A stretch of DNA of 64,000 nucleotides from Leifsonia shinshuensis (GCF_014217625.1 NZ_CP043641.1:372001-436000); one strand, 5' to 3'. Positions 41,292 through 48,646 are shown, counted from the stretch's first letter. Notes: generated from the sequence alone by a model not told the origin. Numbers and translations: made by a program.

Positions 41292-42227
41292 ATGACGGAC
41301 CTGACCGGCTCCCTGCCGCCCGCGACGAATCGCTTCGCCTGGGTGCGCAAGCTCCTGCCCCGGATCGTGATCGGCTCGCTGATCGCCGCGGCGCTCGTCG
41401 GCGTCTACGCCGTGATCATCGGCAACTGGGACGAGACCTGCTGGCGGCTGATCGGCACGATCGGGCTGCTGGTGTTCTTCTCGCTGGTGTCCTGGTACGA
41501 CGCCGACGTGTCCGCGCGGCGGGCGCCCTGGTTCGGGGCGGTCTCGGTCGCGCTGTCGGCGTTCCTGCTGCTGGACGGGCTGGTGAAGCTCTGGTCGCCG
41601 GCGTTCGGCGATCAGTCCGGCGACGACACCGGCGGGACGTCCTCCTGGGGCGTCTTCGGCTGGCTGGCGCTCGTCGCCGTGGTGCGCCTCGGCCTCCTGC
41701 ACATCCACCTGGTGCTGAACACGCAGCGGCGCTTCACCGGCCCGATCATGTCCAAGGTGACGCTGTGCACCCTGGTGCTGGTCGGGGCGCTCACGCTCGG
41801 ACTGGCGGCGCCGCTGGTGTTCGACCATGTGGAGTTCACGGACGCCTACTGGCGCCTCATCGGAGCGATCGCGATCCTGGACGCGCTCGGGACCATCCTG
41901 ATCCCGCTGACGTACACGCTGTTCGGGCCGAAGTCGGGGGACAAGCGCCGGGGGCGGGAGGCGGTGGCGTATGTGCCTGTCGTCACGGGGCCTGCCGCTG
42001 CTCCGGCGCCCGCGGCTGCTCCGCCTGCTGCGGCCGCGCCTGCTGCGGCCGCGCCTGCTGCGGCCGCGCCGGCTCCTGCCGCCCCTGCCGCTCCGGCATC
42101 CGCCTACCCGAACGTCGCCACGCCGGGCGGCGGCTACCGCCTGGAGTGGCCGCGTTACGTGAACGGCGCCCCGCTGCCGGCCCGGCCGGACGGCTCGCCG
42201 GACTTCACGGGCGTGGTCGGGTACTGA
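41292..42227 (+). CDS. membrane protein with Ala/Pro-rich cytoplasmic tail
   Basis: 311 residues, unrecognised family. Six hydrophobic segments (starting IVIGSLIAAALVGVYAVI, LIGTIGLLVFFSLVSW, AVSVALSAFLLLDGLV, with later ones near WLALVAVVRLGLL and LVLVGALTLGLAAPLVF) fill residues 20 to 215. The helix pair WRLIGTIGLLV and WRLIGAIAILD occurs twice, pointing to an internal duplication of a three-helix unit. A low-complexity Ala/Pro linker of about 40 residues follows, encoded partly by a 15-bp tandem repeat, then a short conserved-looking end (YRLEWPRYVNGAPLPARPDG). The leaderless promoter fixes the start. It overlaps the convergent DUF4037 gene by 23 bp. Function unknown. Confidence 0.8.
   Translation: MTDLTGSLPPATNRFAWVRKLLPRIVIGSLIAAALVGVYAVIIGNWDETCWRLIGTIGLLVFFSLVSWYDADVSARRAPWFGAVSVALSAFLLLDGLVKLWSPAFGDQSGDDTGGTSSWGVFGWLALVAVVRLGLLHIHLVLNTQRRFTGPIMSKVTLCTLVLVGALTLGLAAPLVFDHVEFTDAYWRLIGAIAILDALGTILIPLTYTLFGPKSGDKRRGREAVAYVPVVTGPAAAPAPAAAPPAAAAPAAAAPAAAAPAPAAPAAPASAYPNVATPGGGYRLEWPRYVNGAPLPARPDGSPDFTGVVGY
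42024..42068 (+). repeat. three perfect 15-bp tandem repeats
   Basis: CCTGCTGCGGCCGCG three times in a row (42024-42038, 42039-42053, 42054-42068), encoding five residues of the Ala/Pro linker each; a likely length-variable minisatellite. Confidence 0.9.
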
Positions 42228-43269
42228 GCCAGGAGGCCAGCGCCCGGCGCGCGTGAGGGTCCATAAGCAGGTCGACGTTGTCCGTGACCTGCTCGACCGA
42301 TCCCGGACCGGGTCTCAGTGCGCTGACCTCCGGATCGGCGATCGGCGCCACGAGCTGCCTGACGATCTCCGGATCCGGGTGCAGGTACGGCCGGTCCCAG
42401 AACGGCACGGTGGCGCGACGCACGTCGGTGAGCCCGAGACCGTTCTGCTGATCCAGCAGCGTCTCCAGGGCGTCGGCGGCGGCGTTCTGCCGATCCGCGA
42501 GAGTTGTTCCGCCCACGATCCCGGCCACCGGATCGGCGAGCCGCGCTCCGGACGGCAGCGTTCGGAAGACCGTTCCGAGCCACTTCGCGTACGGCGGCCA
42601 GCGGCGTTCCAGGAGGAAGGCCAGATGCATGACGATGTGCGCGACGCGGGCGGCGATCACCCGCGAGCCGGTCTCATCGCCCACATCGGCGGCTCGTCCC
42701 ATCAGGGGGAGCTCCTGCGCGACCCGAGCCCAATCGCAGGCGAGCAGGTACCTCCAGACATCGTCCGGGTACCATTCCAGCGCGCGGCGAGCCGTGCTGA
42801 GGTCGCCGGAACGATCCACGAAGACCGGCCCGGCGACGACTTCCAGTGCGGCCTGGCCGGACAGCGAGAGCCAGTCGCGGATCTCAACGCCCCGGCGCGG
42901 ATCGAATCCGAGGCGCGACTCCAGAAACGCCGAGACGGAGCCGACGTCCACGTGATTCCGTGCCGTCGCCTGCCCGGTGAAGGCGAACCGGGTCGGGTGC
43001 CCGCGGAAGCGATCGGGGAGAGCCCGCTCGATCGTCTCGGCGACGTCTCCGACCGCGTTCTCCGGCACGAACAGGCTCAGGCGCAGTCCCCAGTCGTGAT
43101 CGCGGGACACCGCATCGTCCAGCCCGAGGACGTCGGAGCCCGTCCCCAACCGCCCGGCAGCGAACGGCAGGCCGGGGAAGCGCGTGGACAGGATCGGGTC
43201 GACCACGTCCGTGAAATACGTTCGAGCGAGTTCGAGGCCTGTCACGTCACCGTCGGTCACGATCCCCAT
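42205..43269 (-). CDS. DUF4037 nucleotidyltransferase-like protein
   Basis: 354 residues. The N-terminal part has a nucleotidyltransferase-like motif, GTGSDVLGLDDAVSRDHDWGLRL, with the Gly-Ser and acidic DxD-type residues expected for this fold, then a helical DUF4037 part (WYPDDVWRYLLACDWARVAQELP, then VIAARVAHIVMHLAFLLERRWPPYAKWLG). Similar proteins are found scattered in actinobacteria and firmicutes without an assigned substrate; aminoglycoside-like or nucleotide transfer is conceivable but unproven. It is monocistronic, with its end overlapping the convergent membrane protein gene by 23 bp. Confidence 0.8.
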   Translation of the reverse strand: MGIVTDGDVTGLELARTYFTDVVDPILSTRFPGLPFAAGRLGTGSDVLGLDDAVSRDHDWGLRLSLFVPENAVGDVAETIERALPDRFRGHPTRFAFTGQATARNHVDVGSVSAFLESRLGFDPRRGVEIRDWLSLSGQAALEVVAGPVFVDRSGDLSTARRALEWYPDDVWRYLLACDWARVAQELPLMGRAADVGDETGSRVIAARVAHIVMHLAFLLERRWPPYAKWLGTVFRTLPSGARLADPVAGIVGGTTLADRQNAAADALETLLDQQNGLGLTDVRRATVPFWDRPYLHPDPEIVRQLVAPIADPEVSALRPGPGSVEQVTDNVDLLMDPHARRALASWLSTRPRP

Positions 43270-43385
43270 CCTGGTCGACGGCGGCTCCGGGCCGCAAACG
43301 ACGGGCGGGTGTCTTGCCGGAGCCTCGCCGGAGGGTATGTGCTGGGTGCCATCGACACGATGAGCACTTTCTCTGGGAGGGCATG

Positions 43386-43901
43386 ATGGAGACTTCGACG
43401 TACTTCGGCACCGACATCGCGGGGATGATGCACGCTGCCCGCGCGGAGGCGCGACGCATCACGGAAGCCAACAAGGGCGATTTCGTCAGCGACCACAAGG
43501 CGATCCTCGAGCGGCTGGAGGCTGCCGACCTGATCACCGACGAGGAGGTGCAGACCCTTCTCGACCTCTACGTGCTCGGGTACGAAGCCGGAGAAGGCAA
43601 GGGCGACCCGCAGCGCGCGTACTTCGAGTCGCGCCAGGTCTACGACCGGCTCGCCGCAGGCGGCAATGCCAGTCCCGTTGCCCTGGTGGTCGCCTCCGCC
43701 GCCGTCGGCTCGTTCGAGATCTCCGTGAACCCCGAAGGATCCACCACGGTCAGCATCGCCCGGGTCAGCTACGGCTCGAGTCTGGCGGGAATCGGCGCAG
43801 GCATCGGCTCCCTCCTCGGCGGCCCGGCAGGCGGCGTGCTCGGCGGCGCGATCGGAGGGCTGATCGGGGGCATCGTCGATGACAAGAAGGGGAAGAAGTA
43901 G
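43386..43901 (+). CDS. glycine-zipper protein of unknown function
   Basis: 171 residues. The N-terminal half is a charged helical region with short EF-like acidic stretches (ITEANKGDFVSDHKAILERLEAADLI, DEEVQTLLDLYVLGYEAGEGKGDPQ). The middle has a beta-like segment (GSFEISVNPEGSTTVSIARVS). The last 40 residues are a glycine zipper (GIGAGIGSLLGGPAGG, then GGAIGGLIGGIVDD) ending in a KKGKK tail. There is no signal peptide. Glycine zippers of this type insert in or associate with membranes and occur in some bacteriocins, but no immunity or export gene is next to it. ATG 43386 gives a GGAGG spacing of 5; the ATG one codon earlier is too close. Confidence 0.7.
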   Translation: METSTYFGTDIAGMMHAARAEARRITEANKGDFVSDHKAILERLEAADLITDEEVQTLLDLYVLGYEAGEGKGDPQRAYFESRQVYDRLAAGGNASPVALVVASAAVGSFEISVNPEGSTTVSIARVSYGSSLAGIGAGIGSLLGGPAGGVLGGAIGGLIGGIVDDKKGKK

Positions 43902-43960
43902 GCCTCACACCGACGATGGCAGCACGATCTGCGATTCCGCCTTGGTGGTTCGCCGATCGT

Positions 43961-44557
43961 TCAGCCGGCTCCGCCTGTGCGCAGCCCCGGAGTGAGAAGC
44001 CGCCAGAGCGCTTCGAGCTCGGCGTCGACCAGTTGTTCCGTCCCGGAGTCGATCGCGACGGAGAGGACTCCGAAGAGGCAGTTGACGATCGTCTTCGCAG
44101 CGCGCGCGCGGTTCAGCGAGTCGGGTGCGTCGCCGTCCTCCACGGCCTCGTCGAGAAACGGGATGAAGCGTTCCGCCCAGGCGTCGTAGGGGTTGGTGCC
44201 CTGGGGGACGAGCCGGAGCTCTTGGCTGAGTCGCATCGCAGCGCGTGTTCGAATGTTGGTCGCCATTGTTCGCGTCACCCGCCAGGCGAGAAGGCGCATG
44301 CCGGAGAGGCCCCGGCCGCCCTGGTCTCGCACATCCTGCACGAGTGCCGGCCACGCATCGAAGCGTCCGGAGAGCACGGCGTCCGCCATCGCCTGCTTGG
44401 ACTCGAAGTGGAAGTAGACGGCGCCCTTCGTGAACCCCGTGGCGGTGATGATCCGGTCGAGCCTCGCTCCACTGAATCCGTAGCGCGCGAACTCGGCGGC
44501 GGCGGCGTCGAGTATCGCTTCGCGGGTCTCGAGAGCCTGCCGAGCGCGCTCTGCCAT
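43961..44557 (-). CDS. TetR family regulator, gamma-butyrolactone-receptor-like
   Basis: 198 residues. The DNA-binding part (ARQALETREAILDAAAAEFARYGFSGARLDRIITATGFTKGAVYFHFESKQAMADAVL) resembles the ArpA/ScbR gamma-butyrolactone receptors, notably the TKGAVYFHF motif. The ligand domain (RAAMRLSQELRLVPQG, TIVNCLFGVLSVAIDSG) also follows that group. No butyrolactone synthase is nearby, so the ligand is open. ATG 44557 follows AGGAAGG by 8 nt. Two palindromes in the 240-bp upstream space (44578-44593 and 44651-44666) could be its operators, linking it to the divergent lipoprotein gene. Confidence 0.82.
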   Translation of the reverse strand: MAERARQALETREAILDAAAAEFARYGFSGARLDRIITATGFTKGAVYFHFESKQAMADAVLSGRFDAWPALVQDVRDQGGRGLSGMRLLAWRVTRTMATNIRTRAAMRLSQELRLVPQGTNPYDAWAERFIPFLDEAVEDGDAPDSLNRARAAKTIVNCLFGVLSVAIDSGTEQLVDAELEALWRLLTPGLRTGGAG

Positions 44558-44577
44558 TCGCCGAACCTTCCTGGACA

Positions 44578-44593
44578 GGAGCGTTAGCGCTCC
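44578..44593. promoter_or_regulatory. palindrome upstream of the GBL-receptor-like gene
   Basis: GGAGCGTTAGCGCTCC: inverted arms GGAGCG/CGCTCC around TTAG, 20 bp before the regulator start; candidate autoregulatory site. Confidence 0.5.
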
Positions 44594-44650
44594 GCTGAAG
44601 GATATCGCGCGGTGCACGGGATGTTGGACTGGCGCTGCATGCGACCCTCG

Positions 44651-44666
44651 CAAACCATATGGTTTG
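44651..44666. promoter_or_regulatory. perfect 16-bp palindrome between tetR and lipoprotein genes
   Basis: CAAACCATATGGTTTG is a perfect palindrome. The AAACC/GGTTT arms recall gamma-butyrolactone receptor boxes. It sits in an AT-richer stretch upstream of the lipoprotein gene. Confidence 0.6.
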
Positions 44667-44797
44667 GCGAGCCTGTGTCGAATGGTTGCAAAGGCTGGAT
44701 ATGGCCTATATCGTTTCCACTGCGCTTACCGGGGTTTTGGTATGTGATGAACACATCGAGCCACGAGCTATGGGGAGCAGGTTCACCGGTGAGAGAA

Positions 44798-45592
44798 ATG
44801 CAGTGGCGAGGGCGGCGTGGGGGCGCCGCCCCCCTCGGCGTGCGACTGACCGCATGGGGGCTCACTGCGGTGCTGGTCGGCGCGGCGCTTGCTGCATGCA
44901 CTGCGACCCAGCCCAGGCCGTCTGCCCGCTCGACGATCTCGACCGCTGCTTGGCCGACCGCGCAGATCTATCACACCGGTCGTACCTCGCCGACGTTGCT
45001 CGTCCCCGCGGGCGCTCGCTCACTGCACATCGATTTCAGCTGCACCTACGGTCTGTACTCGGTGGTACCGAGCGCTGACATGGATCGGCGCCACGGAACC
45101 TGCGGCGGTGCACAAGCATTCGACTTCGACATCCACACCATCGCCGAGGGCACGAGACTCATCATCGATCTCGTCGTCCCCGACGGCACCCGACTGGCTG
45201 CGACGATGAACTTCAGCACTGCCTCCTTCAGACCCGATCCCGTGACGGCCAAGCAGTGCGCCGCCCTCAGCAAGATCCAGGAGGCGTACTGGAACGCCGA
45301 CCAAGGCCACGATCACGGGGACGTGTCGGATGCGCAATGGGTGGAGCAGACCGCGGCAGCGAAGGCGGACGTTGCAGCTCTGGCCGCCGACGCGAAAAGG
45401 GAGCCCTCCTCCGCGGGCCTGCTGGGCACGGTCATCCCGTCCCTCGCTGACTGGCTGACGGGGGCCGGGGATCACCCCGGCGCGATCTTGCATGCGCCGG
45501 CGGGAGACTTCACGGCGGCCGACTCGCTGGCAGGGCAGATCTGCACAGCGAATGGGACCTCACTGGTCATCGACTCCAAATACGGCGGGTGA
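44798..45592 (+). CDS. putative lipoprotein of unknown function
   Basis: 264 residues. A signal sequence with a basic start (QWRGRRGG) and a hydrophobic core ends at lipobox LAAC about residue 34, so the protein is probably exported and lipid-anchored. The mature part has a beta-rich region with two Cys (HIDFSCTYGLYSV and DRRHGTCGGAQAF) and later ones (AKQCAALSK, AGQICTANG), suggesting disulfides. No family is recognised. ATG 44798 was chosen because it gives a normal signal length; the frame stays open upstream to ATG 44747. A promoter-like TTGCAA and TATATC pair lies near 44686-44712. It is divergent from the TetR gene and may be its target. Confidence 0.7.
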   Translation: MQWRGRRGGAAPLGVRLTAWGLTAVLVGAALAACTATQPRPSARSTISTAAWPTAQIYHTGRTSPTLLVPAGARSLHIDFSCTYGLYSVVPSADMDRRHGTCGGAQAFDFDIHTIAEGTRLIIDLVVPDGTRLAATMNFSTASFRPDPVTAKQCAALSKIQEAYWNADQGHDHGDVSDAQWVEQTAAAKADVAALAADAKREPSSAGLLGTVIPSLADWLTGAGDHPGAILHAPAGDFTAADSLAGQICTANGTSLVIDSKYGG

Positions 45593-45682
45593 TGTCCGTG
45601 GCTCGCACGCGCGAGCGAGTCGTGCCACGACAGCGGGCCTACACGTCACCGACAACTCGAGGCGCCGCCAGAAAATACAAAA

Positions 45683-45700
45683 CCCCCGGTCTACCGGGGG
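45683..45700. terminator. terminator between the lipoprotein gene and tRNA-Val(CAC)
   Basis: CCCCCGGT (45683-45690) and ACCGGGGG (45693-45700) form a tight 8-bp stem. On the minus strand TTTT follows directly, so it terminates the tRNA; AAAA on the other side lets it serve both genes. Confidence 0.82.
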
Positions 45701-45709
45701 CTTTCGTGG

Positions 45710-45785
45710 TGGTGGGCGATACCAGACTCGAACTGATGACCTCTTCCGTGTGAAGGAAGCGCGCTACCAACTGCGCCAATCGCCC
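45710..45785 (-). tRNA. tRNA-Val (anticodon CAC)
   Basis: Cloverleaf with acceptor GGGCGAT/ATCGCCC, D-arm GCGC..GCGC, anticodon stem CTTCC/GGAAG with loop TTCACAC (anticodon CAC, codon GUG), T-loop TTCGAGT, and an encoded ACCA 3' end. It is read on the minus strand, away from the other three tRNA genes. Confidence 0.95.
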
Positions 45786-45936
45786 ATGGGCTCGTCGCCC
45801 GTGCGTTCGCGGCCGGCATTCCGGCTGCGAGTCTCGATACTAGCCGACGCCGGCCCCGGATTGCACATCGGCCCCGCGCGCCGGGCGTTGCGCCGGGCGT
45901 CGCGCTGCGCGACACACCCGGCCGGCGGGTCCGGTT

Positions 45937-45965
45937 TTGTCATCGGCCCGGGGATCGGCTAAAGT
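45937..45965 (+). promoter_or_regulatory. promoter of the tRNA-Gly/Cys/Val operon
   Basis: TTGTCA (45937-45942), 17-bp spacer, TAAAGT (45960-45965), 34 bp before the first tRNA. Confidence 0.72.
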
Positions 45966-45999
45966 CATTCAAGTGCCGCGGGAGACCGGGGCGCGAAAT

Positions 46000-46072
46000 G
46001 CGGATGTAGCGCAGTTGGTAGCGCATCACCTTGCCAAGGTGAGGGTCGCGAGTTCGAGTCTCGTCATCCGCT
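46000..46072 (+). tRNA. tRNA-Gly (anticodon GCC)
   Basis: 73 nt: acceptor GCGGATG/CATCCGC, D-loop AGTTGGTA, anticodon stem TCACC/GGTGA with loop TTGCCAA (anticodon GCC), T-loop TTCGAGT, discriminator U, no encoded CCA. Confidence 0.96.
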
Positions 46073-46141
46073 CGAGTCGGCCTGGTATCTCCGGATTCCA
46101 GGCCTCTCGAATACGGTACGGTTCTTCCGTGTTGTGGCTTC

Positions 46142-46212
46142 GGTGGATTGGCCGAGAGGCGAGGCAGCGGCCTGCAAAGCCGTATACACGGGTTCGAATC
46201 CCGTATCCACCT
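46142..46212 (+). tRNA. tRNA-Cys (anticodon GCA)
   Basis: 71 nt: acceptor GGTGGAT/ATCCACC, anticodon stem GCGGC/GCCGT with loop CTGCAAA (anticodon GCA), T-arm ACGGGTTCGAATCCCGT, discriminator U, no encoded CCA. Confidence 0.95.
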
Positions 46213-46234
46213 CGATCCTGAGCACTCAGGCTCT

Positions 46235-46306
46235 GGGCGATTGGCGCAGCGGTAGCGCGCTTCCCTGACACGGAAGAGGTCACTGGTTCGATCCCAGTAT
46301 CGCCCA
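46235..46306 (+). tRNA. tRNA-Val (anticodon GAC)
   Basis: 72 nt: acceptor GGGCGAT/ATCGCCC, anticodon stem CTTCC/GGAAG with loop CTGACAC (anticodon GAC, codon GUC), T-arm CTGGTTCGATCCCAG, discriminator A. Its acceptor and anticodon stems equal those of the CAC isoacceptor at 45.7 kb, pointing to duplication and divergence. Confidence 0.96.
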
Positions 46307-46310
46307 CAGA

Positions 46311-46340
46311 AAGAAACCCCCGGCATGCCGGGGGTTTCTT
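46311..46340 (+). terminator. terminator of the tRNA operon
   Basis: A 30-bp perfect palindrome, AAGAAACCCCCGGC (46311-46324) then AT then its complement, starting 4 bp after tRNA-Val(GAC). It probably also ends the convergent DUF7882-type gene. Confidence 0.9.
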
Positions 46341-46372
46341 GGTTTCATGAGGTCTCGCGCGACGGCGCCACC

Positions 46373-46729
46373 TCAGCGTGGCCCAGGGGCGATATCCGCA
46401 GAGGCGATTTCAGCAGGGGCGACCTGAACGGCGCGCGCAGCCGCATCGAGTCGAATTCCGAAGTTCGAGTTCGCGGCTTGAGTGAGGGTCTCGATGAGAT
46501 CGCGCCGGACCTCGAGGACACGCGCACTGAGGTACGTGAACTGAAGCTCCACGGTTGGGCCGACGACGACTGTGCGGCGTCCCGAAGTCTCGTCCGTGCT
46601 GTCTCGCCAGGACAGAAGGAAGGGCTCGCGCCGGCGCATCTTGGTGAAACTGACGACTTCGAGAGCCTGCAGAAGGACGTCATCCACGTCGATCCGCAAA
46701 CCGTTCGCTCCGTATAAAAGTGAACCCAA
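46373..46729 (-). CDS. DUF7882-type small protein
   Basis: 118 residues. The pattern GSLLYGANGLRIDVDDVLLQALEVVSFTKMRRREPFLLSWRD, then TVVVGPTVELQFTY and LIETLTQAANSNFGIRL, matches a family that is widespread in Microbacteriaceae, usually in several copies per genome, and sometimes mislabelled ATP-dependent DNA ligase. Function is unknown; the compact beta-rich layout gives no catalytic clue. The TTG start at 46729 gives the family N-terminus (GSLLYG) and has GAAGGG 6 nt upstream. Compared with relatives the C-terminus is longer by about 20 residues. It is divergent from the orphan response regulator and shares its 122-bp upstream region. Confidence 0.72.
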   Translation of the reverse strand: MGSLLYGANGLRIDVDDVLLQALEVVSFTKMRRREPFLLSWRDSTDETSGRRTVVVGPTVELQFTYLSARVLEVRRDLIETLTQAANSNFGIRLDAAARAVQVAPAEIASADIAPGPR

Positions 46730-46800
46730 TCCTGGCCCTTCGTCTGACGAACGTCACGCGGACGCCTCCTGCTCAAAGCCAACATCCTACGATTCCTGAT

Positions 46801-46829
46801 GGGGGTGGAAATACACCCCCACGGGTGTA
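46801..46829. promoter_or_regulatory. nested inverted repeats before the orphan response regulator
   Basis: GGGGGTG (46801-46807) pairs with CACCCCC (46814-46820), and TACACCC (46812-46818) pairs with GGGTGTA (46823-46829). The sites overlap the -35 region of the regulator promoter, so binding there would affect both divergent genes. Confidence 0.6.
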
Positions 46830-46839
46830 GCTCGCGCCC

Positions 46840-46845
46840 TATGAT
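46840..46845 (+). promoter_or_regulatory. leaderless -10 box of the orphan response regulator
   Basis: TATGAT, then 6 nt, then the ATG at 46852. Confidence 0.65.
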
Positions 46846-46851
46846 CAACGC

Positions 46852-47604
46852 ATGACCCCCATCCGGATCGCCCTCGTCAATGACTACGAGGTGGTCGTCA
46901 AAGGACTTGCGGCGATGCTTCACGGCTATCGACACGCCCTCGAGGTCGCAGAGTTGGATGCGCAAGCGCCCGTCGTCGAGCACGTGGACATCGCTCTCTA
47001 CGACACCTTCGCGGCGACGTCGGGTGACCGCGATGAAGTGAAGGCACTCGCGGCCAACCCGAGGATCGGCAAAGTCGTCGTGTACTCGTGGGACATGAAC
47101 GAGCGCCTCGTCTCCACTGCTCTGTCGAATGGCGCGGGCGGATACATCTCCAAGGGCGTGACGGCACAGGAGCTGGTCACGGCTCTGCATGAAGTGCACC
47201 GCGGCGAGAATCTCATCCACCCGGTTCCTTCGGGTTCACAGGCAGCCGCCGTCGGCGACTGGCCCGGCCGCGAGGAAGGGCTGACCCCTCGCGAATCGGA
47301 AATGCTCGCACTCATCACCCAAGGCTTGAGCAACACCGAGATCGCAGAGCGCACCGGCTTGTCGATCAATTCGATCAAGTCCTACATCCGAACCTGTTAT
47401 CGGCGCATCGGCGTCGGCAACCGCTCGCACGCGATTCTGTGGGCACTCGAGCACGGATTCCTCCCCGACAACATCCGAATGATCGTTTCGCGTTCGCACA
47501 CGAGAGCCCGGGTACTCGGTGCTGCCGATTCGCCGGTGTCGACGGCCGTGATCTCCGGTTCCGATTCCCTGCCCGACGTTCTGAACGGCGACCTCGCCCA
47601 GTAG
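46852..47604 (+). CDS. orphan NarL/LuxR-type response regulator
   Basis: 250-residue DNA-binding regulator. The receiver domain has an unusual acidic pocket (N10 D11 instead of two acids) and the phospho-acceptor position D51 in DIALYDTF; the switch Lys is in GGYISKGVT. A LuxR helix-turn-helix follows at about residue 143 to 200 (LTPRESEMLALITQGLSNTEIAERTGLSINSIKSYIRTCYRRIG). A 45-residue tail with no known motif completes it. No histidine kinase is nearby; the altered pocket suggests phosphorylation-independent or weakly phosphorylated action. The inverted repeats just upstream are candidate autoregulatory sites. Confidence 0.9.
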   Translation: MTPIRIALVNDYEVVVKGLAAMLHGYRHALEVAELDAQAPVVEHVDIALYDTFAATSGDRDEVKALAANPRIGKVVVYSWDMNERLVSTALSNGAGGYISKGVTAQELVTALHEVHRGENLIHPVPSGSQAAAVGDWPGREEGLTPRESEMLALITQGLSNTEIAERTGLSINSIKSYIRTCYRRIGVGNRSHAILWALEHGFLPDNIRMIVSRSHTRARVLGAADSPVSTAVISGSDSLPDVLNGDLAQ

Positions 47605-47781
47605 CCCCCTGTCCATCAGCGGCCAGCGCCACCTCGACGCGACCCTGCGGCCGGCGATCCACGCGAACGCGCCCGCCGGGTGACGCCGAAGTCCGCCCGG
47701 CATCGGTTAAGCTCGCATTCGGCGTCGGAGTCCTCGGCGCCTCCTGTTCCAGCCAGCACCCGATCGCGCTCAGTACAGGCG

Positions 47782-47814
47782 TACAGTTCGCGACACCTGC
47801 CCCCCGGTGGGCAG
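47782..47814 (+). promoter_or_regulatory. candidate promoter and leader hairpin of the 47.8-kb small gene
   Basis: TACAGT at 47782-47787, then a stem CTGCCC (47797-47802)/GGGCAG (47809-47814) in the roughly 40-nt leader before the ATG at 47831. Confidence 0.35.
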
Positions 47815-47830
47815 AGGCTGGAGTCAACCG

Positions 47831-48163
47831 ATGCGTGAGCCTTCGTTCACGACCTGCGAAGCATGGATGGGGCAGGTCGAGCGCTACCTGGACGGCCACG
47901 GCGGCGAGGCCATGATGCGGCGCCACGACGTCGATCGCGACGCGGTGCTGAACGTGGCGCGCGTCGAACTGGACAACGTCGACGCCGAGGGCCGCTCGCG
48001 GCTGACCCACGAACAACTCGCCCGGCTCGTCGATGAACCGCGCAAGACGGTCGCCCGGGCGCGGCTCGTACTGATCGACAGCGGCTTCGAGGCTTTGGAG
48101 TCCGACCCGCGGCGGGCGGGCCACGCGACGCGGGTGCTGCAGCGGCAGCCGTCGACGGCGTGA
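47831..48163 (+). CDS. small protein with helix-turn-helix-like segment
   Basis: 110 residues, family not recognised. The codon third positions are strongly G/C, as in real genes here. The centre (DVDRDAVLNVARVELDNVDAEGRSRLTHEQLARLVDEPRKTVARARLVLIDSGFEAL) is helical, and LTHEQLARLVDEPRKTVARARLVLIDSG reads like a winged-helix recognition region that selects among repeats, so DNA binding is possible. ATG 47831 has CTGGAG 8 nt upstream; an in-frame ATG at 47807 lies within the leader hairpin. Its end meets a convergent terminator. Confidence 0.55.
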   Translation: MREPSFTTCEAWMGQVERYLDGHGGEAMMRRHDVDRDAVLNVARVELDNVDAEGRSRLTHEQLARLVDEPRKTVARARLVLIDSGFEALESDPRRAGHATRVLQRQPSTA

Positions 48164-48170
48164 ACGGGGA

Positions 48171-48210
48171 GACCCACGCCGCACATCCCCCGAGGGGTGC
48201 GACGTGGGTC
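48171..48210. terminator. convergent terminator
   Basis: GACCCACG (48171-48178) and CGTGGGTC (48203-48210) with inner CCCC/GGGG pairing form an imperfect stem between two convergent small genes. Confidence 0.65.
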
Positions 48211-48236
48211 CCGCCGATCGCGATGCCCGCCCCGCC

Positions 48237-48548
48237 TCAGGCGCGGGTCCGGGTCGCCTCGGCTGCCTCCACCTCCGTCAGGAGGGGCGGAGGCGTCTTC
48301 TCGTCGACGACCGTCCGTGGCGCGTCGATCATGACCAGCCGCTCGACGGCTTCGTCGAGCGTGAGCACGATGACCATCGGATGCGGCTTCGCCCACGAGT
48401 TGACGATGTACCCGAGACCGGACCTGATGATCGAGCCGACGCACTCGGCCGACGCGCCGTGCTCACGGAAGAGCAGCCAGCGCTCGCCCTCGTAGAGGCT
48501 GTAACGCCACTCGCCCACGTCGAACCGCTCGACCAGTTCCAGGACCAT
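48237..48548 (-). CDS. small hypothetical protein
   Basis: 103 residues, not recognised. The sequence alternates strands and helices (LVERFDVGEWRYSLYEGERWLLFREHG, then GYIVNSWAKPHPMVIVLTLDEAVERLVMI) and looks like a small soluble alpha/beta domain; the last 25 residues are Glu/Thr-rich. Codon use fits the neighbourhood. It has one neighbour on the same strand upstream, the decayed methyltransferase, so co-transcription is possible but of unclear meaning. Confidence 0.6.
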   Translation of the reverse strand: MVLELVERFDVGEWRYSLYEGERWLLFREHGASAECVGSIIRSGLGYIVNSWAKPHPMVIVLTLDEAVERLVMIDAPRTVVDEKTPPPLLTEVEAAEATRTRA

Positions 48549-48646
48549 GTTCGGTCACCTCGATTCCGCGCGCGAGCGAAGGCGGCGGGCGCACCTCCGG
48601 TCGCGTCTACGACAGGCATATCGTAGGTCGGCCGCCGCGACTATGC

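Noticed and set aside
42024..42068. Short CRISPR-like array
   Set aside because: The repeats are 15 bp with no spacers and lie in frame in an Ala/Pro linker.
45710..46306. The tRNA cluster as attachment site of an integrated element
   Set aside because: There is no integrase or recombinase gene in the following 18 kb, and no repeat of a tRNA 3' end was noticed downstream. A genome-wide repeat search could still change this.
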